Positions 1 to 11,599 of a DNA stretch of 64,000 nucleotides are shown one piece after another. The stretch comes from Providencia rettgeri (GTDB taxonomy: Bacteria; Pseudomonadota; Gammaproteobacteria; Enterobacterales; Enterobacteriaceae): positions 3,906,001-3,970,000 of the forward strand of contig NZ_CP059348.1 in NCBI RefSeq assembly GCF_013702265.1. The letters are read 5' to 3'. Below the pieces are notes generated by a model that saw only the letters and a list, made by a program, of their open reading frames with translations, ran no database searches and was not told the DNA's origin. Within the stretch, counting starts at the first letter, position 1. Each line of letters begins with the position of its first letter. Position numbers and translations under genes: made by a program.

Positions 1-546
1 ATCACGGCTGTAGATTTTCTCTAAGCTCGCGGTCGTTGGAATATTACGCTCTTTCAGGTAATCCAGCAGGGCTTCACGGGAACGTAAGTCCCACTCACGC
101 CATGGCGCAACCACTTTCAGTTGTGGTGCTAAAGCGGTGTAAGTGCTTTCGAAACGCACTTGGTCATTACCTTTACCGGTTGCGCCGTGCGCGACTGCGT
201 CTGCGCCAACTTTCAGTGCGATTTCAACTTGCGCTTTAGCGATAATTGGACGCGCCATAGACGTACCCAGTAAATAGCTACCTTCATACAGCGCACCTGT
301 TTTCAGCACTGGGTAGATATATTCTTTGATAAATTCTTCACGCAGGTCAACTACGTAGCATTCAGAAGCACCTGATTGCAGGGCCTTTTTCTCAACACCG
401 ACTAAGTCTTCTCTGTCTTGACCCACATCAGCAACGAATGCCACGACTTCACAATCATCGTAGTTTTCTTTTAACCATGGAATGATAGCCGACGTGTCTA
501 ATCCACCGGAGTACGCTAATACAATCTTCTTAATGCCCTTTTTCAT
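1..546 (-). CDS. argG: Argininosuccinate synthase, N-terminal part (cut by window start)
   Basis: The enzyme joins citrulline and aspartate with ATP to make argininosuccinate, the penultimate step of arginine synthesis in the cytosol. The visible 182 codons are the N-terminus. They begin [19 protein letters not shown], where the SGGLDTS P-loop of N-type ATP pyrophosphatases is plain, and run to a conserved APWREWDL...YSRD stretch. The start resembles the shorter ArgG type rather than the longer E. coli form, which has extra residues before SGG. The ATG at 544-546 has an AGG ribosome site just upstream. argB lies 83 bp upstream on the same strand, so argC-argB-argG probably form one operon. 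The gene is truncated only by the window edge. Confidence 0.95.
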   Translation of the reverse strand, partial: MKKGIKKIVLAYSGGLDTSAIIPWLKENYDDCEVVAFVADVGQDREDLVGVEKKALQSGASECYVVDLREEFIKEYIYPVLKTGALYEGSYLLGTSMARPIIAKAQVEIALKVGADAVAHGATGKGNDQVRFESTYTALAPQLKVVAPWREWDLRSREALLDYLKERNIPTTASLEKIYSRD

Positions 547-629
547 AAATTACCTGTCCCAATTCTTTTAAAATAAAGGTGTTTAAAATTAAATGTCTGA
601 TTTGTCTGTTTGCTTTCTCAGTTATACAC

Positions 630-1406
630 TCAAGAAGCAAGAATTCGTGTGCCAATCGCGGTGCCATTAAATAGTGATGGCAACTGTTCCGCATGACGCC
701 AGCTCGCAATATCCACTGGGCGTTGCAATGTGGAAGCCGCTTCTAACGCCGCATTCACTTTGACTATCATTCCATCCGTGATGATGCCTTGATCAATCAG
801 TTTCTGCGCTTTAGCGGTGGTCATCTCATCAATCTTTTGGCCTTTACCATCCAAAATACCGCTCACATCAGAAAGCAGGACTAAATCTGCATTCAGTGCT
901 TGAGCAATCGCTGTCGCCGCTTGGTCTGCATTGACATTCATCAGTTGCCCCTCTTCAGTGATCCCGATAGAGCTAATGATTGGCAAATATCCCGCAGACA
1001 GTAATAGTTTCAGTAACTTCGCATCACCCGCTTTCGCACTACCCACATGACCGAGTTCATCATTAATTTGCGTAACCACTGCGCTGTGTCCATCCCCAAG
1101 TGATAAACCCACCGCTTGCAATTGATGTTTAATCGCCCATGCCAACAAGGTTTTATTCGCCGTTCCGGCTAGCGCGCCGGTAATAATGTCGATTTGATCT
1201 GCTGGCGTGACGCGCAATCCTTGTTTTTTCACGACGGGTAATTGCAGTTTTTGCATTAATTCATCGACTAAACACCCGCCACCGTGAACAATCACCAACT
1301 CACGTTGATGAGCCTGACGGTAGGTTTGGATCGCCGTAAATAATCTTTCTAGGGCTTCTTCGCTATCGAGTAACACACCACCCAATTTAATGACTAAAGG
1401 TTGCAT
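630..1406 (-). CDS. argB: Acetylglutamate kinase
   Basis: The enzyme phosphorylates N-acetylglutamate, the second step of arginine synthesis. At 258 residues it has the usual enterobacterial length. The amino acid kinase fold is recognisable from the N-terminal IKLGG nucleotide loop, the IVHGGG motif at about residues 39-44, and the C-terminal NVNADQAA and GGMIVKV-like segments (here DGMIVKV). It lies 34 bp downstream of argC on the same strand, and argG follows, which fits an argCBG transcript. Repression by ArgR would act through the boxes upstream of argC. Confidence 0.97.
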   Translation of the reverse strand: MQPLVIKLGGVLLDSEEALERLFTAIQTYRQAHQRELVIVHGGGCLVDELMQKLQLPVVKKQGLRVTPADQIDIITGALAGTANKTLLAWAIKHQLQAVGLSLGDGHSAVVTQINDELGHVGSAKAGDAKLLKLLLSAGYLPIISSIGITEEGQLMNVNADQAATAIAQALNADLVLLSDVSGILDGKGQKIDEMTTAKAQKLIDQGIITDGMIVKVNAALEAASTLQRPVDIASWRHAEQLPSLFNGTAIGTRILAS

Positions 1407-1440
1407 GGGGATTTATCCTTAATAAATTGCCATAAGAGCA

Positions 1441-2445
1441 TTAAAGTAATGATTGCGTTTCGTTGAAACCAAACCGAATATTCATGCACTGAACCGCTTG
1501 CGCTGCGGCACCTTTTAATAGGTTATCTTCTGTACCTACTAAAATCAGGTGCTCACCTTTCAATACAAAGCCGATATCACAAAATGGAGTGCCAACCACC
1601 GATTTCAGTGCAGGAACGCCTTTATCATATAAACGGACTAACGGTTTATCGTGATACGCATCTTTAAATGTTTGGCTAATTTGCTCCGCTGTAACGCCGG
1701 CTTTCACTTTGCAAGTGATGGTCGCCAGTATGCCCCGTGCAAAATTGCCTAAATGTGGCGTGAAAATCACGTCTCTACCTAGATGCGTTGCGATTTCAGG
1801 TTGATGACGGTGAGTGAAAATACCGTAAGGCTGTAAGCTCACTTCGCAAAAGCTGTTCGTCATGGAAGCTTTGCGCCCTGCCCCTGAAACTCCACTGGTC
1901 GCATTAATCACTGGCCACATGTTTTCATCGAGCAAATCCGCTTCAATCAGCGGCTTTAATGAAAGTTGAGAAACCGTTGGATAACACCCCGGCACCGCAA
2001 TCAGCTGAGCTTGACGGATTTTATCTGCCTGCCATTCCGCTAAACCGTAAACTGCTTGCATTAACCACTGGGTATTTGTATGTTCGAAACCGTAGTATTG
2101 CGGATAAAAAGCCGCATCTTGAACACGATAAGCACCCGAAAGGTCAAACACCACGCAACCCGCTTCAAGAAACTGGGGGGCGATGTCATGACTGACTTCA
2201 TGGGCGGTCGCGAGGAAAACAACATCAACCCCTTTTGCCGCCTCAACCACATCGGTAAGCGGCTGAACCGGAAGGTCGATAATGCCTTTATACTGGGGAT
2301 GTAAATCAGAAAAGCATTTACCCGCATCCGCACTTTGTGCAGAAACCATCAGCCCAGAAAGATGAATATCAGGATGACGTTGTAAGTAAGCGGCTAATTC
2401 TGCTCCAGTATAACCACTGGCCCCGACAATGAGTGTGTTCAACAT
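1441..2445 (-). CDS. argC: N-acetyl-gamma-glutamyl-phosphate reductase
   Basis: The enzyme reduces acetylglutamyl phosphate to the semialdehyde with NADPH, the third arginine step. The 334 residues start with a Rossmann loop, GASGYTGAE. The catalytic cysteine lies at residue 154 in PGCYPT, followed by [10 protein letters not shown]. It is the first gene of the minus-strand arg operon and is divergent from argE, with about 100 bp between them that carries two ARG boxes and the argC promoter. Confidence 0.97.
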   Translation of the reverse strand: MLNTLIVGASGYTGAELAAYLQRHPDIHLSGLMVSAQSADAGKCFSDLHPQYKGIIDLPVQPLTDVVEAAKGVDVVFLATAHEVSHDIAPQFLEAGCVVFDLSGAYRVQDAAFYPQYYGFEHTNTQWLMQAVYGLAEWQADKIRQAQLIAVPGCYPTVSQLSLKPLIEADLLDENMWPVINATSGVSGAGRKASMTNSFCEVSLQPYGIFTHRHQPEIATHLGRDVIFTPHLGNFARGILATITCKVKAGVTAEQISQTFKDAYHDKPLVRLYDKGVPALKSVVGTPFCDIGFVLKGEHLILVGTEDNLLKGAAAQAVQCMNIRFGFNETQSLL

Positions 2446-2482
2446 GTGTTTTCTACCTTGTACTCGTGACCCAAACAGTTTA

Positions 2483-2500
2483 ATGTGTATTTTTATTCAA
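2483..2500. promoter_or_regulatory. ARG box (ArgR operator), distal to argE
   Basis: The 18-mer contains GTGTATTTTTATTCA, matching one of the two ArgR boxes of the E. coli argE-argCBH control region as I remember it. It lies between the divergent argC and argE starts. Confidence 0.8.
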
Positions 2501-2504
2501 ATAA

Positions 2505-2522
2505 AGTGCATGAATATTGATA
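2505..2522. promoter_or_regulatory. ARG box (ArgR operator), overlapping the argC -10
   Basis: AGTGCATGAATATTGATA is nearly identical to the second E. coli argE-argC box. It overlaps the predicted argC -10 (TATCAA on the minus strand), so bound ArgR would block argC transcription directly. The pair with the neighbouring box suits one ArgR hexamer. Confidence 0.8.
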
Positions 2523-2545
2523 CTATTATGGATAAAGGCTGTCAA
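2517..2545 (-). promoter_or_regulatory. argC operon promoter
   Basis: On the minus strand TTGACA (2540-2545) and TATCAA (2517-2522) are spaced by 17 bp. The -10 lies in an ARG box. The -35 ends three bases before the GTG start of the opposing argE, so promoter and coding start nearly touch. Confidence 0.7.
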
Positions 2546-2547
2546 CA

Positions 2548-3702
2548 GTGAATATTAAATTACCTGCATTTATTGAGATTTATCGTCAATTAATCGCCAC
2601 GCCGTCGATTAGTGCGACCGATTCGCAACTCGATCAGAGTAACCGAGCGCTGGTGGAGCTATTAGGTGGATGGTTAGAAACCTTAGGCTTTACTGTGAAT
2701 ATTCAACCGGTCCCTGATACCCGAGATAAATATAACCTGTTAGCCTCGATTGGCGAGGGTAACGGAGGGTTGATGCTATGTGGTCATACGGATACCGTGC
2801 CATTTGATGAGGGTCGCTGGAGTAAAGATCCGTTCAAGCTCACCGAACATAATGGCAAACTGTATGGGCTAGGCACCGCAGATATGAAAGGCTTTTTTGC
2901 CTTTATTATTGATGCACTGCGTGATGTTGACCTCAGCACCTTAAAGCGCCCTCTGCATATTCTTGCCACGGCAGATGAAGAAACCTCGATGGCTGGTGCT
3001 CGCTTTTTTGCCGCCAGTACCGAATTACGCCCTGATTTCGCCATCATTGGTGAACCGACGTCATTACAGCCTATTCGCGCGCATAAAGGACACCTTTCCA
3101 ATGCCATTCGTATTACAGGTCAATCTGGGCATTCCAGTGATCCAGATAGAGGCGTTAATGCCATTGAATTAATGCATGAATCTATCTCTCACTTAATGAC
3201 TTTGAGAAATACATTGAAAGAGCGCTATAACAACCCTGCGTTTGTGATCCCGTATCCAACCATGAACTTTGGTCATATTCATGGTGGTGATGCAGCGAAC
3301 CGAATTTGTGGTTGCTGTGAATTACATATGGATATTCGCCCACTGCCAGGTTTAACGTTGCAAGATCTGGACGAGCTACTCAATGAAACTCTCGAACCCG
3401 TTCGTGCAAAATGGCCGGGTCGCTTAGCCATTGAAGAGATGCACCCACCGATCCCCGGCTATGAATGCCCGACAGATCATAAAATGGTCGCAGTCATTGA
3501 GCAGTTATTAGGTAAAAAAGCGGAAACTGTAAACTACTGTACGGAGGCGCCATTTATCCAAGAACTTTGCCCGACACTGGTGCTAGGCCCCGGCTCTATT
3601 GAACAAGCCCACCAGCCTGATGAGTTCATCGATATGAGCTTTATTGAACCAACCCGCCAACTCATCAGCCAAATGGTCGAGCACTTCTGTTTTACTGAAT
3701 AG
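2548..3702 (+). CDS. argE: Acetylornithine deacetylase
   Basis: The enzyme hydrolyses N-acetylornithine to ornithine and acetate, the linear route used by enterobacteria. The 384-residue M20-family protein shows the metal-site motifs GHTDTVP (about residues 78-84), GTADMKG, and [12 protein letters not shown] with the EE pair. The sequence is highly similar to E. coli ArgE along its whole length. The start is GTG at 2548, preceded by AAAGG at 2534-2538 with suitable spacing. No in-frame ATG aligns with the family N-terminus. The gene is transcribed away from argC from the shared, ArgR-controlled intergenic region. Confidence 0.96.
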   Translation: MNIKLPAFIEIYRQLIATPSISATDSQLDQSNRALVELLGGWLETLGFTVNIQPVPDTRDKYNLLASIGEGNGGLMLCGHTDTVPFDEGRWSKDPFKLTEHNGKLYGLGTADMKGFFAFIIDALRDVDLSTLKRPLHILATADEETSMAGARFFAASTELRPDFAIIGEPTSLQPIRAHKGHLSNAIRITGQSGHSSDPDRGVNAIELMHESISHLMTLRNTLKERYNNPAFVIPYPTMNFGHIHGGDAANRICGCCELHMDIRPLPGLTLQDLDELLNETLEPVRAKWPGRLAIEEMHPPIPGYECPTDHKMVAVIEQLLGKKAETVNYCTEAPFIQELCPTLVLGPGSIEQAHQPDEFIDMSFIEPTRQLISQMVEHFCFTE

Positions 3703-3743
3703 TGTTTTATTGAATAATGTTTTACTAAGTAATGTTGTACCGC

Positions 3744-3770
3744 ATGCGGAGTCACTCGGCTCCGCATTTC
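3744..3770 (+). terminator. Terminator after argE
   Basis: Perfect 8-bp stem ATGCGGAG / CTCCGCAT with an 8-nt loop, followed by a short T-stretch. Confidence 0.6.
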
Positions 3771-3867
3771 CCCATCATGAATTTTTCTCTTATTGCGCCT
3801 GAAAAAACATCAATTCCAAATTTGATTTAGGAGTTGACTCTCTCTCAATATCGCGTAATCTCTATTT

Positions 3868-3891
3868 AGACGTCTAAACGTATAGAAGTAC
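3868..3891 (+). promoter_or_regulatory. Three tandem MetJ boxes upstream of metF
   Basis: Three adjacent 8-mers, AGACGTCT (consensus), AAACGTAT and AGAAGTAC, begin about 95 bp before metF. Tandem 8-bp met boxes are the operator of the MetJ-SAM repressor, whose gene is present at 15.5 kb. Confidence 0.85.
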
Positions 3892-3924
3892 AAAAGAATG
3901 CATATAATCAAATAACGAAAATAA

Positions 3925-4851
<927 letters not shown>

Positions 4852-4895
4852 TTGGGTGTTAGGTGAAGCAGCCACTTTATTCCATATTACTTATC

Positions 4896-4924
4896 GGGTT
4901 AATTCATTTATCGTGAATTAACCC
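4896..4924 (+). terminator. Candidate metF terminator
   Basis: Perfect 10-bp inverted repeat GGGTTAATTC / GAATTAACCC with a 9-nt loop, 45 bp after metF. The T-tract behind it is poor, so termination strength is uncertain. Confidence 0.45.
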
Positions 4925-5517
4925 AGTCATATTCCCCTTTCCTCTATTCTATTTATCGCCATTCTCTATAATTCCATTTTCCATAGTTAATACAGGCTAA
5001 AACCAGTCATTATTAGACTAGATATTAAAATTATGGCATAAATAATTAATTGAATATGTCCAAATAGAATTAAAATACATTAAATATTTAATTAAAAACC
5101 TGAAATTAGATCAATCCAAAACAAATAGTCTTTTAATGATGTACTGCTTAATATCATTAAAAACCACATAAAACGCTATTTCATCCTTCTTCACCATTAT
5201 TTTCCTGATAATGAAAATTTTATTTTTCAATAGTTTACAAAATCAAGGAAACCGCATATCCCATTGATGCAACTCATTTTTTCACATTGAATGACGTAGT
5301 GAAAACCCAGATTAACAATGTTGATAAATTGTTATACCTGATTAACTTCGAATTTAAATCATATTTACCATGAAAACAAATAATCAAAAAAACCACTATT
5401 AAAATCAGACTTTCTTTTAAAGAACTTTATTCTGTTTTATTTTTATGCTTATATGAAAATATAAGATTATTGATCCTTCCTAGTAATAACATCTCAATTA
5501 TTGAGGAGATTCGTTGT
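4925..5517. other. AT-rich non-coding region upstream of gadB
   Basis: About 590 bp without a credible gene. It must hold the gadBC promoter and control sites. The only distinct structure is a perfect inverted repeat TAACAAT / ATTGTTA at 5313-5334 with an 8-bp spacer, within a stretch where GATTAAC also occurs twice. I see no sequence matching the E. coli GadE box. Confidence 0.6.
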
Positions 5518-6918
5518 ATGAATAATAAATCAGTATCTTCAAAATATAGTGAATTAGATGATATTTATGCTTCATTTGATTTATCCCAATCCTTACCAAA
5601 AACGAAATTCCCAATCAAAGAAAGCGACCCGAGAAATGTATTTAGTGCAGTTCGTGATGAGCTAATGCTAGATGGTAATTCCCGACAAAACTTAGCGACA
5701 TTTTGCCAAACATGGGTAGATGACGAAATTCGTAGTTTGATGGATCTCTCTATCGACAAAAACATGATTGATAAAGACGAATATCCGCAAACTGCCGAAA
5801 TTGAAAACCGCTGCGTGCATATGCTCGCTGATTTATGGAACTCTCCTGACGCGCTCAACACATTAGGCTGCTCAACGATTGGCTCTTCAGAAGCCGCAAT
5901 GTTAGGGGGGCTGGCGTTAAAATGGCAATGGCGTAAAAAACAAGCAGCCAAAGGAAAACCAACCGATAAACCTAACTTAATCTGTGGTCCTGTCCAGATT
6001 TGTTGGCATAAATTTGCCCGTTATTTTGATGTCGAACTGCGTGAAATTCCGCTCGAAGGCGACCGCCTGATCATGAGCCCAGAAGAAGTTATCAAACGCG
6101 TTGATGAAAACACTATCGGTGTCGTTCCAACTCTAGGCGTGACGTTCACTTGCCAATATGAGCCAGTGAAAGCTGTTCATGATGCATTGGATAAACTGCA
6201 AAAAGAAACGGGCTTAGACATTCCTATCCACGTGGATGGTGCAAGTGGTGGTTTCCTCGCGCCTTTCTGTGCGCCTACACTGGAATGGGATTTCCGTTTA
6301 CCTCGCGTTAAATCCATCAACGCATCTGGACACAAATTTGGTTTAGCGCCATTAGGCGCTGGTTGGGTAATTTGGCGTGAAGCAAAAGATCTCCCAGAAG
6401 AGCTCATTTTCAATGTGAACTACCTTGGCGGTAACATGCCAACCTTCGCATTAAACTTCTCTCGTCCGGGTGGACAAATCATTGCACAGTATTACAACTT
6501 CCTGCGTCTTGGTCGCGAAGGCTACGCCAAAATTCATAATGCCTGCTATGCCACCGCTCAATACCTTGCCCGTGAAATTGAAAAACTGGGCCCATTTGAG
6601 ATGATTTTTGATGGCGATAGTGCCAAAGGTATCCCAGCACTGGCATGGAAATTAAAAGACGGTGCGAAAACCAGTAACTACTCTTTATATGATATTGCAG
6701 ACAAACTACGTAGCCGCGGCTGGCAAGTTCCCGCTTACTCAATGCCTGCAAACCGTGAAGATCTGGTGATCCAACGTATTTTAGTCCGTCACGGTGTCAG
6801 TCTCGACCTCGCCTCATTACTCATCGAAGACTTCAAACGCACCCTCGAATATTTCGAGAAACACCCTGTCAGTACACCACTTTCTGAAGAAGAAAGCGGC
6901 GGTTTCAATCACAGCTAA
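5518..6918 (+). CDS. gadB: Glutamate decarboxylase
   Basis: This PLP enzyme converts glutamate to GABA and consumes a proton, the core of glutamate-dependent acid resistance. Starting at ATG 5518 gives 466 residues, exactly the E. coli GadA/GadB length, with GAGGAG upstream. An in-frame start at 5470 would add 16 unrelated residues. The PLP lysine is K273 in [11 protein letters not shown]. The C-terminus ends NHS, with histidine at position 465, corresponding to the E. coli residue that closes the active site at neutral pH. gadC follows 77 bp downstream. Confidence 0.95.
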   Translation: MNNKSVSSKYSELDDIYASFDLSQSLPKTKFPIKESDPRNVFSAVRDELMLDGNSRQNLATFCQTWVDDEIRSLMDLSIDKNMIDKDEYPQTAEIENRCVHMLADLWNSPDALNTLGCSTIGSSEAAMLGGLALKWQWRKKQAAKGKPTDKPNLICGPVQICWHKFARYFDVELREIPLEGDRLIMSPEEVIKRVDENTIGVVPTLGVTFTCQYEPVKAVHDALDKLQKETGLDIPIHVDGASGGFLAPFCAPTLEWDFRLPRVKSINASGHKFGLAPLGAGWVIWREAKDLPEELIFNVNYLGGNMPTFALNFSRPGGQIIAQYYNFLRLGREGYAKIHNACYATAQYLAREIEKLGPFEMIFDGDSAKGIPALAWKLKDGAKTSNYSLYDIADKLRSRGWQVPAYSMPANREDLVIQRILVRHGVSLDLASLLIEDFKRTLEYFEKHPVSTPLSEEESGGFNHS

Positions 6919-6995
6919 TCCTTAGTCGTTTATCCAGTCGGCGTATTCATTTATGCGCCGACTGACTTCGTAAAACATATGACAGGAGAATAGGC

Positions 6996-8534
6996 ATGGC
7001 GACGTCAACAACAGCTCCAGCCGCAAAACAACTCACCTTGTTAGGTTTTTTTGCAATCACCGCGTCTATGGTGATGGCGGTCTATGAATATCCGACATTC
7101 GCCACATCGGGTTTCAGTTTAGTTTTCTTTTTACTCTTAGGGGGATTGCTGTGGTTTATCCCCGTAGCCTTATGTGCTGCCGAAATGGCTACCGTTGAAG
7201 GCTGGGAAGAAGGGGGAATTTTCGCGTGGGTTTCCAACACATTGGGAGAGCGTTGGGGATTTGCGGCGATTTCATTTGGTTATCTGCAAATTGCGATAGG
7301 CTTTATTCCGATGCTGTATTTTGTACTCGGCGCCCTATCCTACATATTAAATTGGCCAGAACTCAATACCGATCCTGTCACCAAAACCATCGGCGCTCTG
7401 GTAATTTTATGGGTTCTCGCCTTTACCCAATTTGGGGGAACCAAATATACAGCAAGTATCGCAAAAGTCGGTTTCTTTGCTGGGATTTTATTACCGGCTT
7501 TAATTCTCGTTGGGCTAGCGATTAGCTACTTGGCAAGTGGTGCCCCTTTAGCTATCGAGATGAGCACAAAAACCTTTATTCCTGACTTCACTCAAATCGG
7601 CACATTAGTGGTTTTTGTTGCCTTTATTCTCAGTTACATGGGTGTTGAAGCCTCAGCAACCCACGTCAACGAAATGAAAAACCCTGGTCGAGATTATCCT
7701 GCGGCAATGTTTTTACTGATGATTGCGGCGATTTGCTTAAGCTCTATTGGTGGTTTATCGGTTGCTGCCGTGATCCCTAACAGCGAAATCAACCTGTCTG
7801 CGGGTGTGGTACAAACCTTTGAAGTTCTCGTTAGCCACTTTAATTCCACCTTAGAGTGGGCAGTACGGATTATTGCTGCGTTGCTGTTACTCGGCGTGTT
7901 AGCGGAAATTGCCTCTTGGATTGTAGGACCTTCCCGTGGGATGTATGTCGCTGCACAAAAAGGAATTCTGCCGAAAAGCTTTGCCAAAGTGAATAAAAAC
8001 GGCGTACCAGTCACGTTAGTCATTTCCCAATTACTGATCACCACGGTGGCGATTATTGTCCTCACCAATACAGGCGGCGGCGGGAATATGTCCTTCCTGA
8101 TAGCGCTGGCATTAACTGTTGTTATTTATCTGTGTAGCTACTTTATGCTGTTCCTCGGTTATATGCATTTAGTCTGCAAACAATCAGATAAAAAACGGGC
8201 ATTCAACGTACCGGGCGGTAAAGGCTTTAAATTATTAATCGCGTTTGTTGGGTTAGTGATCTCAATTCTGGCATTTGTGGTGTCATTCTTCCCGCCAAGT
8301 TCATTACCAGGCGGAGCAGATGATACGACTTACGTAACGCTGCTAGCGGTCAGTTTTGTGATTATCTTCCTGCTACCTTTTGTGATTTATGCATTCCACA
8401 ATAAAGCCGGAAAATCCACCAACGTCTCCATGGTGCATATCAAAACTCACAATGCCCCAACCAACCATTTCTTTATTCATCCACGGGCGCGTTCGCCTTA
8501 CCATCTGATCCATAATGATCAGAACAAAAAATAA
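6996..8534 (+). CDS. gadC: Glutamate/GABA antiporter
   Basis: This inner-membrane APC-family exchanger imports glutamate and exports the GABA made by GadB. The 512 residues hold about 12 hydrophobic helices. The N-terminus, [20 protein letters not shown], is nearly identical to E. coli GadC. The C-terminal plug that blocks transport at neutral pH is present, with HPRARSPYH near the end. The start has a clear AGGAG site. It is co-directional with gadB and ends at a strong terminator, so the two form an operon. Confidence 0.96.
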   Translation: MATSTTAPAAKQLTLLGFFAITASMVMAVYEYPTFATSGFSLVFFLLLGGLLWFIPVALCAAEMATVEGWEEGGIFAWVSNTLGERWGFAAISFGYLQIAIGFIPMLYFVLGALSYILNWPELNTDPVTKTIGALVILWVLAFTQFGGTKYTASIAKVGFFAGILLPALILVGLAISYLASGAPLAIEMSTKTFIPDFTQIGTLVVFVAFILSYMGVEASATHVNEMKNPGRDYPAAMFLLMIAAICLSSIGGLSVAAVIPNSEINLSAGVVQTFEVLVSHFNSTLEWAVRIIAALLLLGVLAEIASWIVGPSRGMYVAAQKGILPKSFAKVNKNGVPVTLVISQLLITTVAIIVLTNTGGGGNMSFLIALALTVVIYLCSYFMLFLGYMHLVCKQSDKKRAFNVPGGKGFKLLIAFVGLVISILAFVVSFFPPSSLPGGADDTTYVTLLAVSFVIIFLLPFVIYAFHNKAGKSTNVSMVHIKTHNAPTNHFFIHPRARSPYHLIHNDQNKK

Positions 8535-8550
8535 CGTTCAACCATAAACG

Positions 8551-8578
8551 AAAAAGGCTGCCAATTGGCAGCCTTTTT
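8551..8578. terminator. Bidirectional terminator between gadC and ppc
   Basis: Stem AAAAAGGCTGCCAA / TTGGCAGCCTTTTT is symmetric, with T-runs in both directions, and lies between two converging genes. Confidence 0.9.
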
Positions 8579-8596
8579 ACTGACAGAAACTAATCG

Positions 8597-11236
8597 TTAT
8601 CCGGTATTACGCATACCCGCCGCAACACCAGCAATGGTCACCATCAACGCTTGCTCCACACGAGGGTCTGGATGCTCTTGTTGACGAGAACGTTGGAGCA
8701 ATTCGGCTTGAAGAACGTTCAGTGGGTCAGTATAGACGTTACGTAGCGCGATAGATTCTGCAATCCACGGTAAATCCGCCATCAACGCTTCATCTTTAGA
8801 AACAGCTAAAACACTCTTAATATCTTCAGATAACTGGTCACGCAGCTTTTGTCCCAGAGGCCATAAACGTTTTTCAACGAGGCAATGGTCATAGTATTCC
8901 GCCAGCCATAAATCGGCTTTCGCGTACACCATTTCCAGCATCGCAATACGGGTTTTGAAGAATGTCCACTCTTGCCACATTTCATCCAGCACCGCTTGCT
9001 TGCCTTCTTTTTCGATAACATGTTTCAGCGCCGCACCTGCCCCTAACCACGCGGGCAACATCAAGCGGTTTTGTGTCCACGCAAAAATCCAAGGGATAGC
9101 GCGAAGGGTTTCAACGCCCCCAGTAGGACGACGTTTTGCAGGGCGAGAACCTAATGGCAATTTACCCAGCTCTAACTCTGGAGTTGCCGCACGGAAATAC
9201 GGGACAAAGTCAGGCTGTTCACGCACATAATCGCGATACATCGCGCAAGATACGTCAGACAATGAATTCATTACCGCCTTCCACTCTTCTTTTGGCTCTG
9301 GCGGTGGCAGTAAGTTAGCTTCGAGGATAGCGCTCGCGTACATAGCCAAGCTGCTAATGGTTACTTGCGGGAGACCAAACTTAAAGCGGATCATCTCGCC
9401 TTGTTCCGTCACACGCAGTCCGCCTTTTAAGCTTCCCGGTGGTTGGGAAAGTAGTGCAGAGTGTGCCGGAGCACCACCGCGGCCAATGGTGCCGCCACGC
9501 CCATGGAACAGTGTCAGTTTTACGCCTTCTTTATCGCACAACTTAATCAGGGCATCTTGTGCACGATACTGCGCCCATGATGCCGCCATCACACCCGCAT
9601 CTTTTGCAGAGTCCGAGTAACCAATCATCACCATTTGGCGATCATCAATCAGCTCACGATACCACTCAATGCTGAGCAACTTAGTCATCACGCTTTCGGC
9701 GTTATTTAAGTCTTCAAGGGTTTCGAACAGTGGCGCAACCGGCAATTTAATCGAAGCGCCCGCTTCTTTTAGCAGGAGTTTGACGGCTAAAACGTCGGAT
9801 GGCACTTTCGCCATCGAAATCACGTAAGCGGCGATAGAGTCATTCTTCGCTTTAGCGATAACGCGGCAAGTTTCGAACACTTCTTGCGTTTCAGCTGTCG
9901 GTTGCCAGTCTTGTGGGATCAGCGGACGACGAGATTGCAACTCAGTCAGTAAGAAATCTTGCTTCTCTTGTTCTGACCAATTGCCATAGTTACCTAGCCC
10001 CAAATATTCTGTCAGCTCAGACAGCGCATCTGTATGGCGAGTGCTTTCTTGGCGCACATCGATACGCACCAATTGCAGACCAAAGCTGCGAATACGACGC
10101 AGCGTATCTAACAGTGAGCCATTAGCAATAATGCTCATATTGCAGGCAACTAGCGATTGGTAGCAGGTATACAGCGGATCCCACAGTTGCGCGTTATCCG
10201 TCAGTAAATCCGCTGGTGGCAGAACTTGCTCGCCTTTCACTCGGCGCTCTAAATATTCCAATGTAGAGAACAGTTGGCTACGCAGATTTTTGGCGATTTG
10301 GCGATAAGGCTCATCCACATCATCGCCGCCCGCCAGTGCACGTAGTTCTGGCGTCGCTTCCGTCATAGAAAGCTCCGACACCAAGACCTGAATATCTTTC
10401 AAGAATAAATCGGCAGCTTTCCAACGGCTTAATAGCAGAACATGGCGAGTCACTTCCGCGGTCACATTCGGGTTGCCATCACGGTCTCCCCCCATCCATG
10501 ACGTAAAGCGGATTGGGTTGGCTTCGACAGGTAATTCAGCCCCAATGGACTCTTCAAGCTGTTCATTGAATTCCCGTAAAAATGCCGGAACCCCTTCCCA
10601 CAACGAGTTTTCAACAACCGCAAAGCCCCATTTCGCTTCATCGATTGGCGTAGGGCGAATTTTACGAATTTCATCGGTGTGCCAAGATTGCGCCACCAGT
10701 TGGCGTAAACGACGCATAATATTGTTGCGTTCGTAATCCGCTAAATCATCATGATCGAGCTGGGATAAACAGGTGTTCACCTCAACCAATTTGTGAATTA
10801 AGGTGCGACGGGCGATTTCGGTTGGATGGGCGGTCAGCACCAGCTCAATAGAGAGCTCTTCAACGGCTTTTTGAATATCATCGTGGCTAAAATCGTGCTC
10901 TTTTAAACGCCCAAATAATTTCTGTAAAGCAACAGGGTTACTCGCCGCTTCGCCGTGAGGAGAAATACTGTGGTACTGCTCTGCCACGTTGGTTAAGTTT
11001 AAGAATTGGTTGAATGCCCTCGCAACGGGTAATAGCTCATCGTTGGTGAGTGTTTGCAAGGTCATTAATAATTTTTGGCGCTGAACTTCATTACCTGCGC
11101 GGGAGGATTTGGATAACTTGCGAATAGATTCGACTTTATCGAGGATATCTTCACCAAGAGCGTCTTTGATGGTATCACCGAGTAGCTTACCCAACATACT
11201 GACATTACTGCGCATTGCGGAATATTGCTGATTCAT
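8597..11236 (-). CDS. ppc: Phosphoenolpyruvate carboxylase
   Basis: The enzyme carboxylates PEP to oxaloacetate to refill the TCA cycle. The 879-residue protein is close to E. coli Ppc throughout. It shows LVLTAHPTE (catalytic histidine), [12 protein letters not shown] (catalytic and glycine loop) and the C-terminal MRNTG, which E. coli also has. The start at 11236 gives [16 protein letters not shown], which aligns with the E. coli N-terminus and follows AGGAG. An upstream ATG would add 12 residues without family support. It lies downstream of metL on the same strand, with a hairpin and 363 bp between them, so it probably has its own promoter. Confidence 0.97.
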   Translation of the reverse strand: MNQQYSAMRSNVSMLGKLLGDTIKDALGEDILDKVESIRKLSKSSRAGNEVQRQKLLMTLQTLTNDELLPVARAFNQFLNLTNVAEQYHSISPHGEAASNPVALQKLFGRLKEHDFSHDDIQKAVEELSIELVLTAHPTEIARRTLIHKLVEVNTCLSQLDHDDLADYERNNIMRRLRQLVAQSWHTDEIRKIRPTPIDEAKWGFAVVENSLWEGVPAFLREFNEQLEESIGAELPVEANPIRFTSWMGGDRDGNPNVTAEVTRHVLLLSRWKAADLFLKDIQVLVSELSMTEATPELRALAGGDDVDEPYRQIAKNLRSQLFSTLEYLERRVKGEQVLPPADLLTDNAQLWDPLYTCYQSLVACNMSIIANGSLLDTLRRIRSFGLQLVRIDVRQESTRHTDALSELTEYLGLGNYGNWSEQEKQDFLLTELQSRRPLIPQDWQPTAETQEVFETCRVIAKAKNDSIAAYVISMAKVPSDVLAVKLLLKEAGASIKLPVAPLFETLEDLNNAESVMTKLLSIEWYRELIDDRQMVMIGYSDSAKDAGVMAASWAQYRAQDALIKLCDKEGVKLTLFHGRGGTIGRGGAPAHSALLSQPPGSLKGGLRVTEQGEMIRFKFGLPQVTISSLAMYASAILEANLLPPPEPKEEWKAVMNSLSDVSCAMYRDYVREQPDFVPYFRAATPELELGKLPLGSRPAKRRPTGGVETLRAIPWIFAWTQNRLMLPAWLGAGAALKHVIEKEGKQAVLDEMWQEWTFFKTRIAMLEMVYAKADLWLAEYYDHCLVEKRLWPLGQKLRDQLSEDIKSVLAVSKDEALMADLPWIAESIALRNVYTDPLNVLQAELLQRSRQQEHPDPRVEQALMVTIAGVAAGMRNTG

Positions 11237-11599
11237 GGGACTCCTGATCTTGTGCTGTTGGCAGGATGCCACCCCGCTTCTCGTGAACGGTTAACAAACT
11301 GCGCTGGATTTCCTGTAATAAAATTTCAGTCGGCTAGAATTATGTTTTGTGATGCAGACCGCGAATTTCACCCTGTACCCTATATTCATATCAGAAAAAA
11401 AGCGCTTTGGGTGATTTTTCTGAAATTTAATTACAGCACTATTTTTATTAATTTTTCTTATTTAAGTATTGCGTCAGCGCAATCTATCGTCGATTCAGCA
11501 CTTTTAAGTCATGAATCTTATTTAAGAATAAAATAGGAATGGGAAAATTTGAGAAATGAAGAGAACGCACGAGTTTATCTACCCCGTGCGTTGCTGATT
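11237..11599. other. Non-coding region between metL and ppc
   Basis: 363 bp holding the likely metL terminator near 11564-11592 and presumably the ppc promoter on the minus strand. I see no convincing gene; the plus-strand reading frame here has no family features. Confidence 0.6.
11564..11592 (-). terminator. Candidate terminator of metBL
   Basis: Perfect 8-bp stem AACGCACG / CGTGCGTT right after the metL stop, with a T/C-rich tract downstream on the minus strand. Confidence 0.5.

Noticed and set aside
11225-11536. 103-codon plus-strand frame in the metL-ppc gap
   Set aside because: It overlaps the ppc start on the other strand and has no family features.
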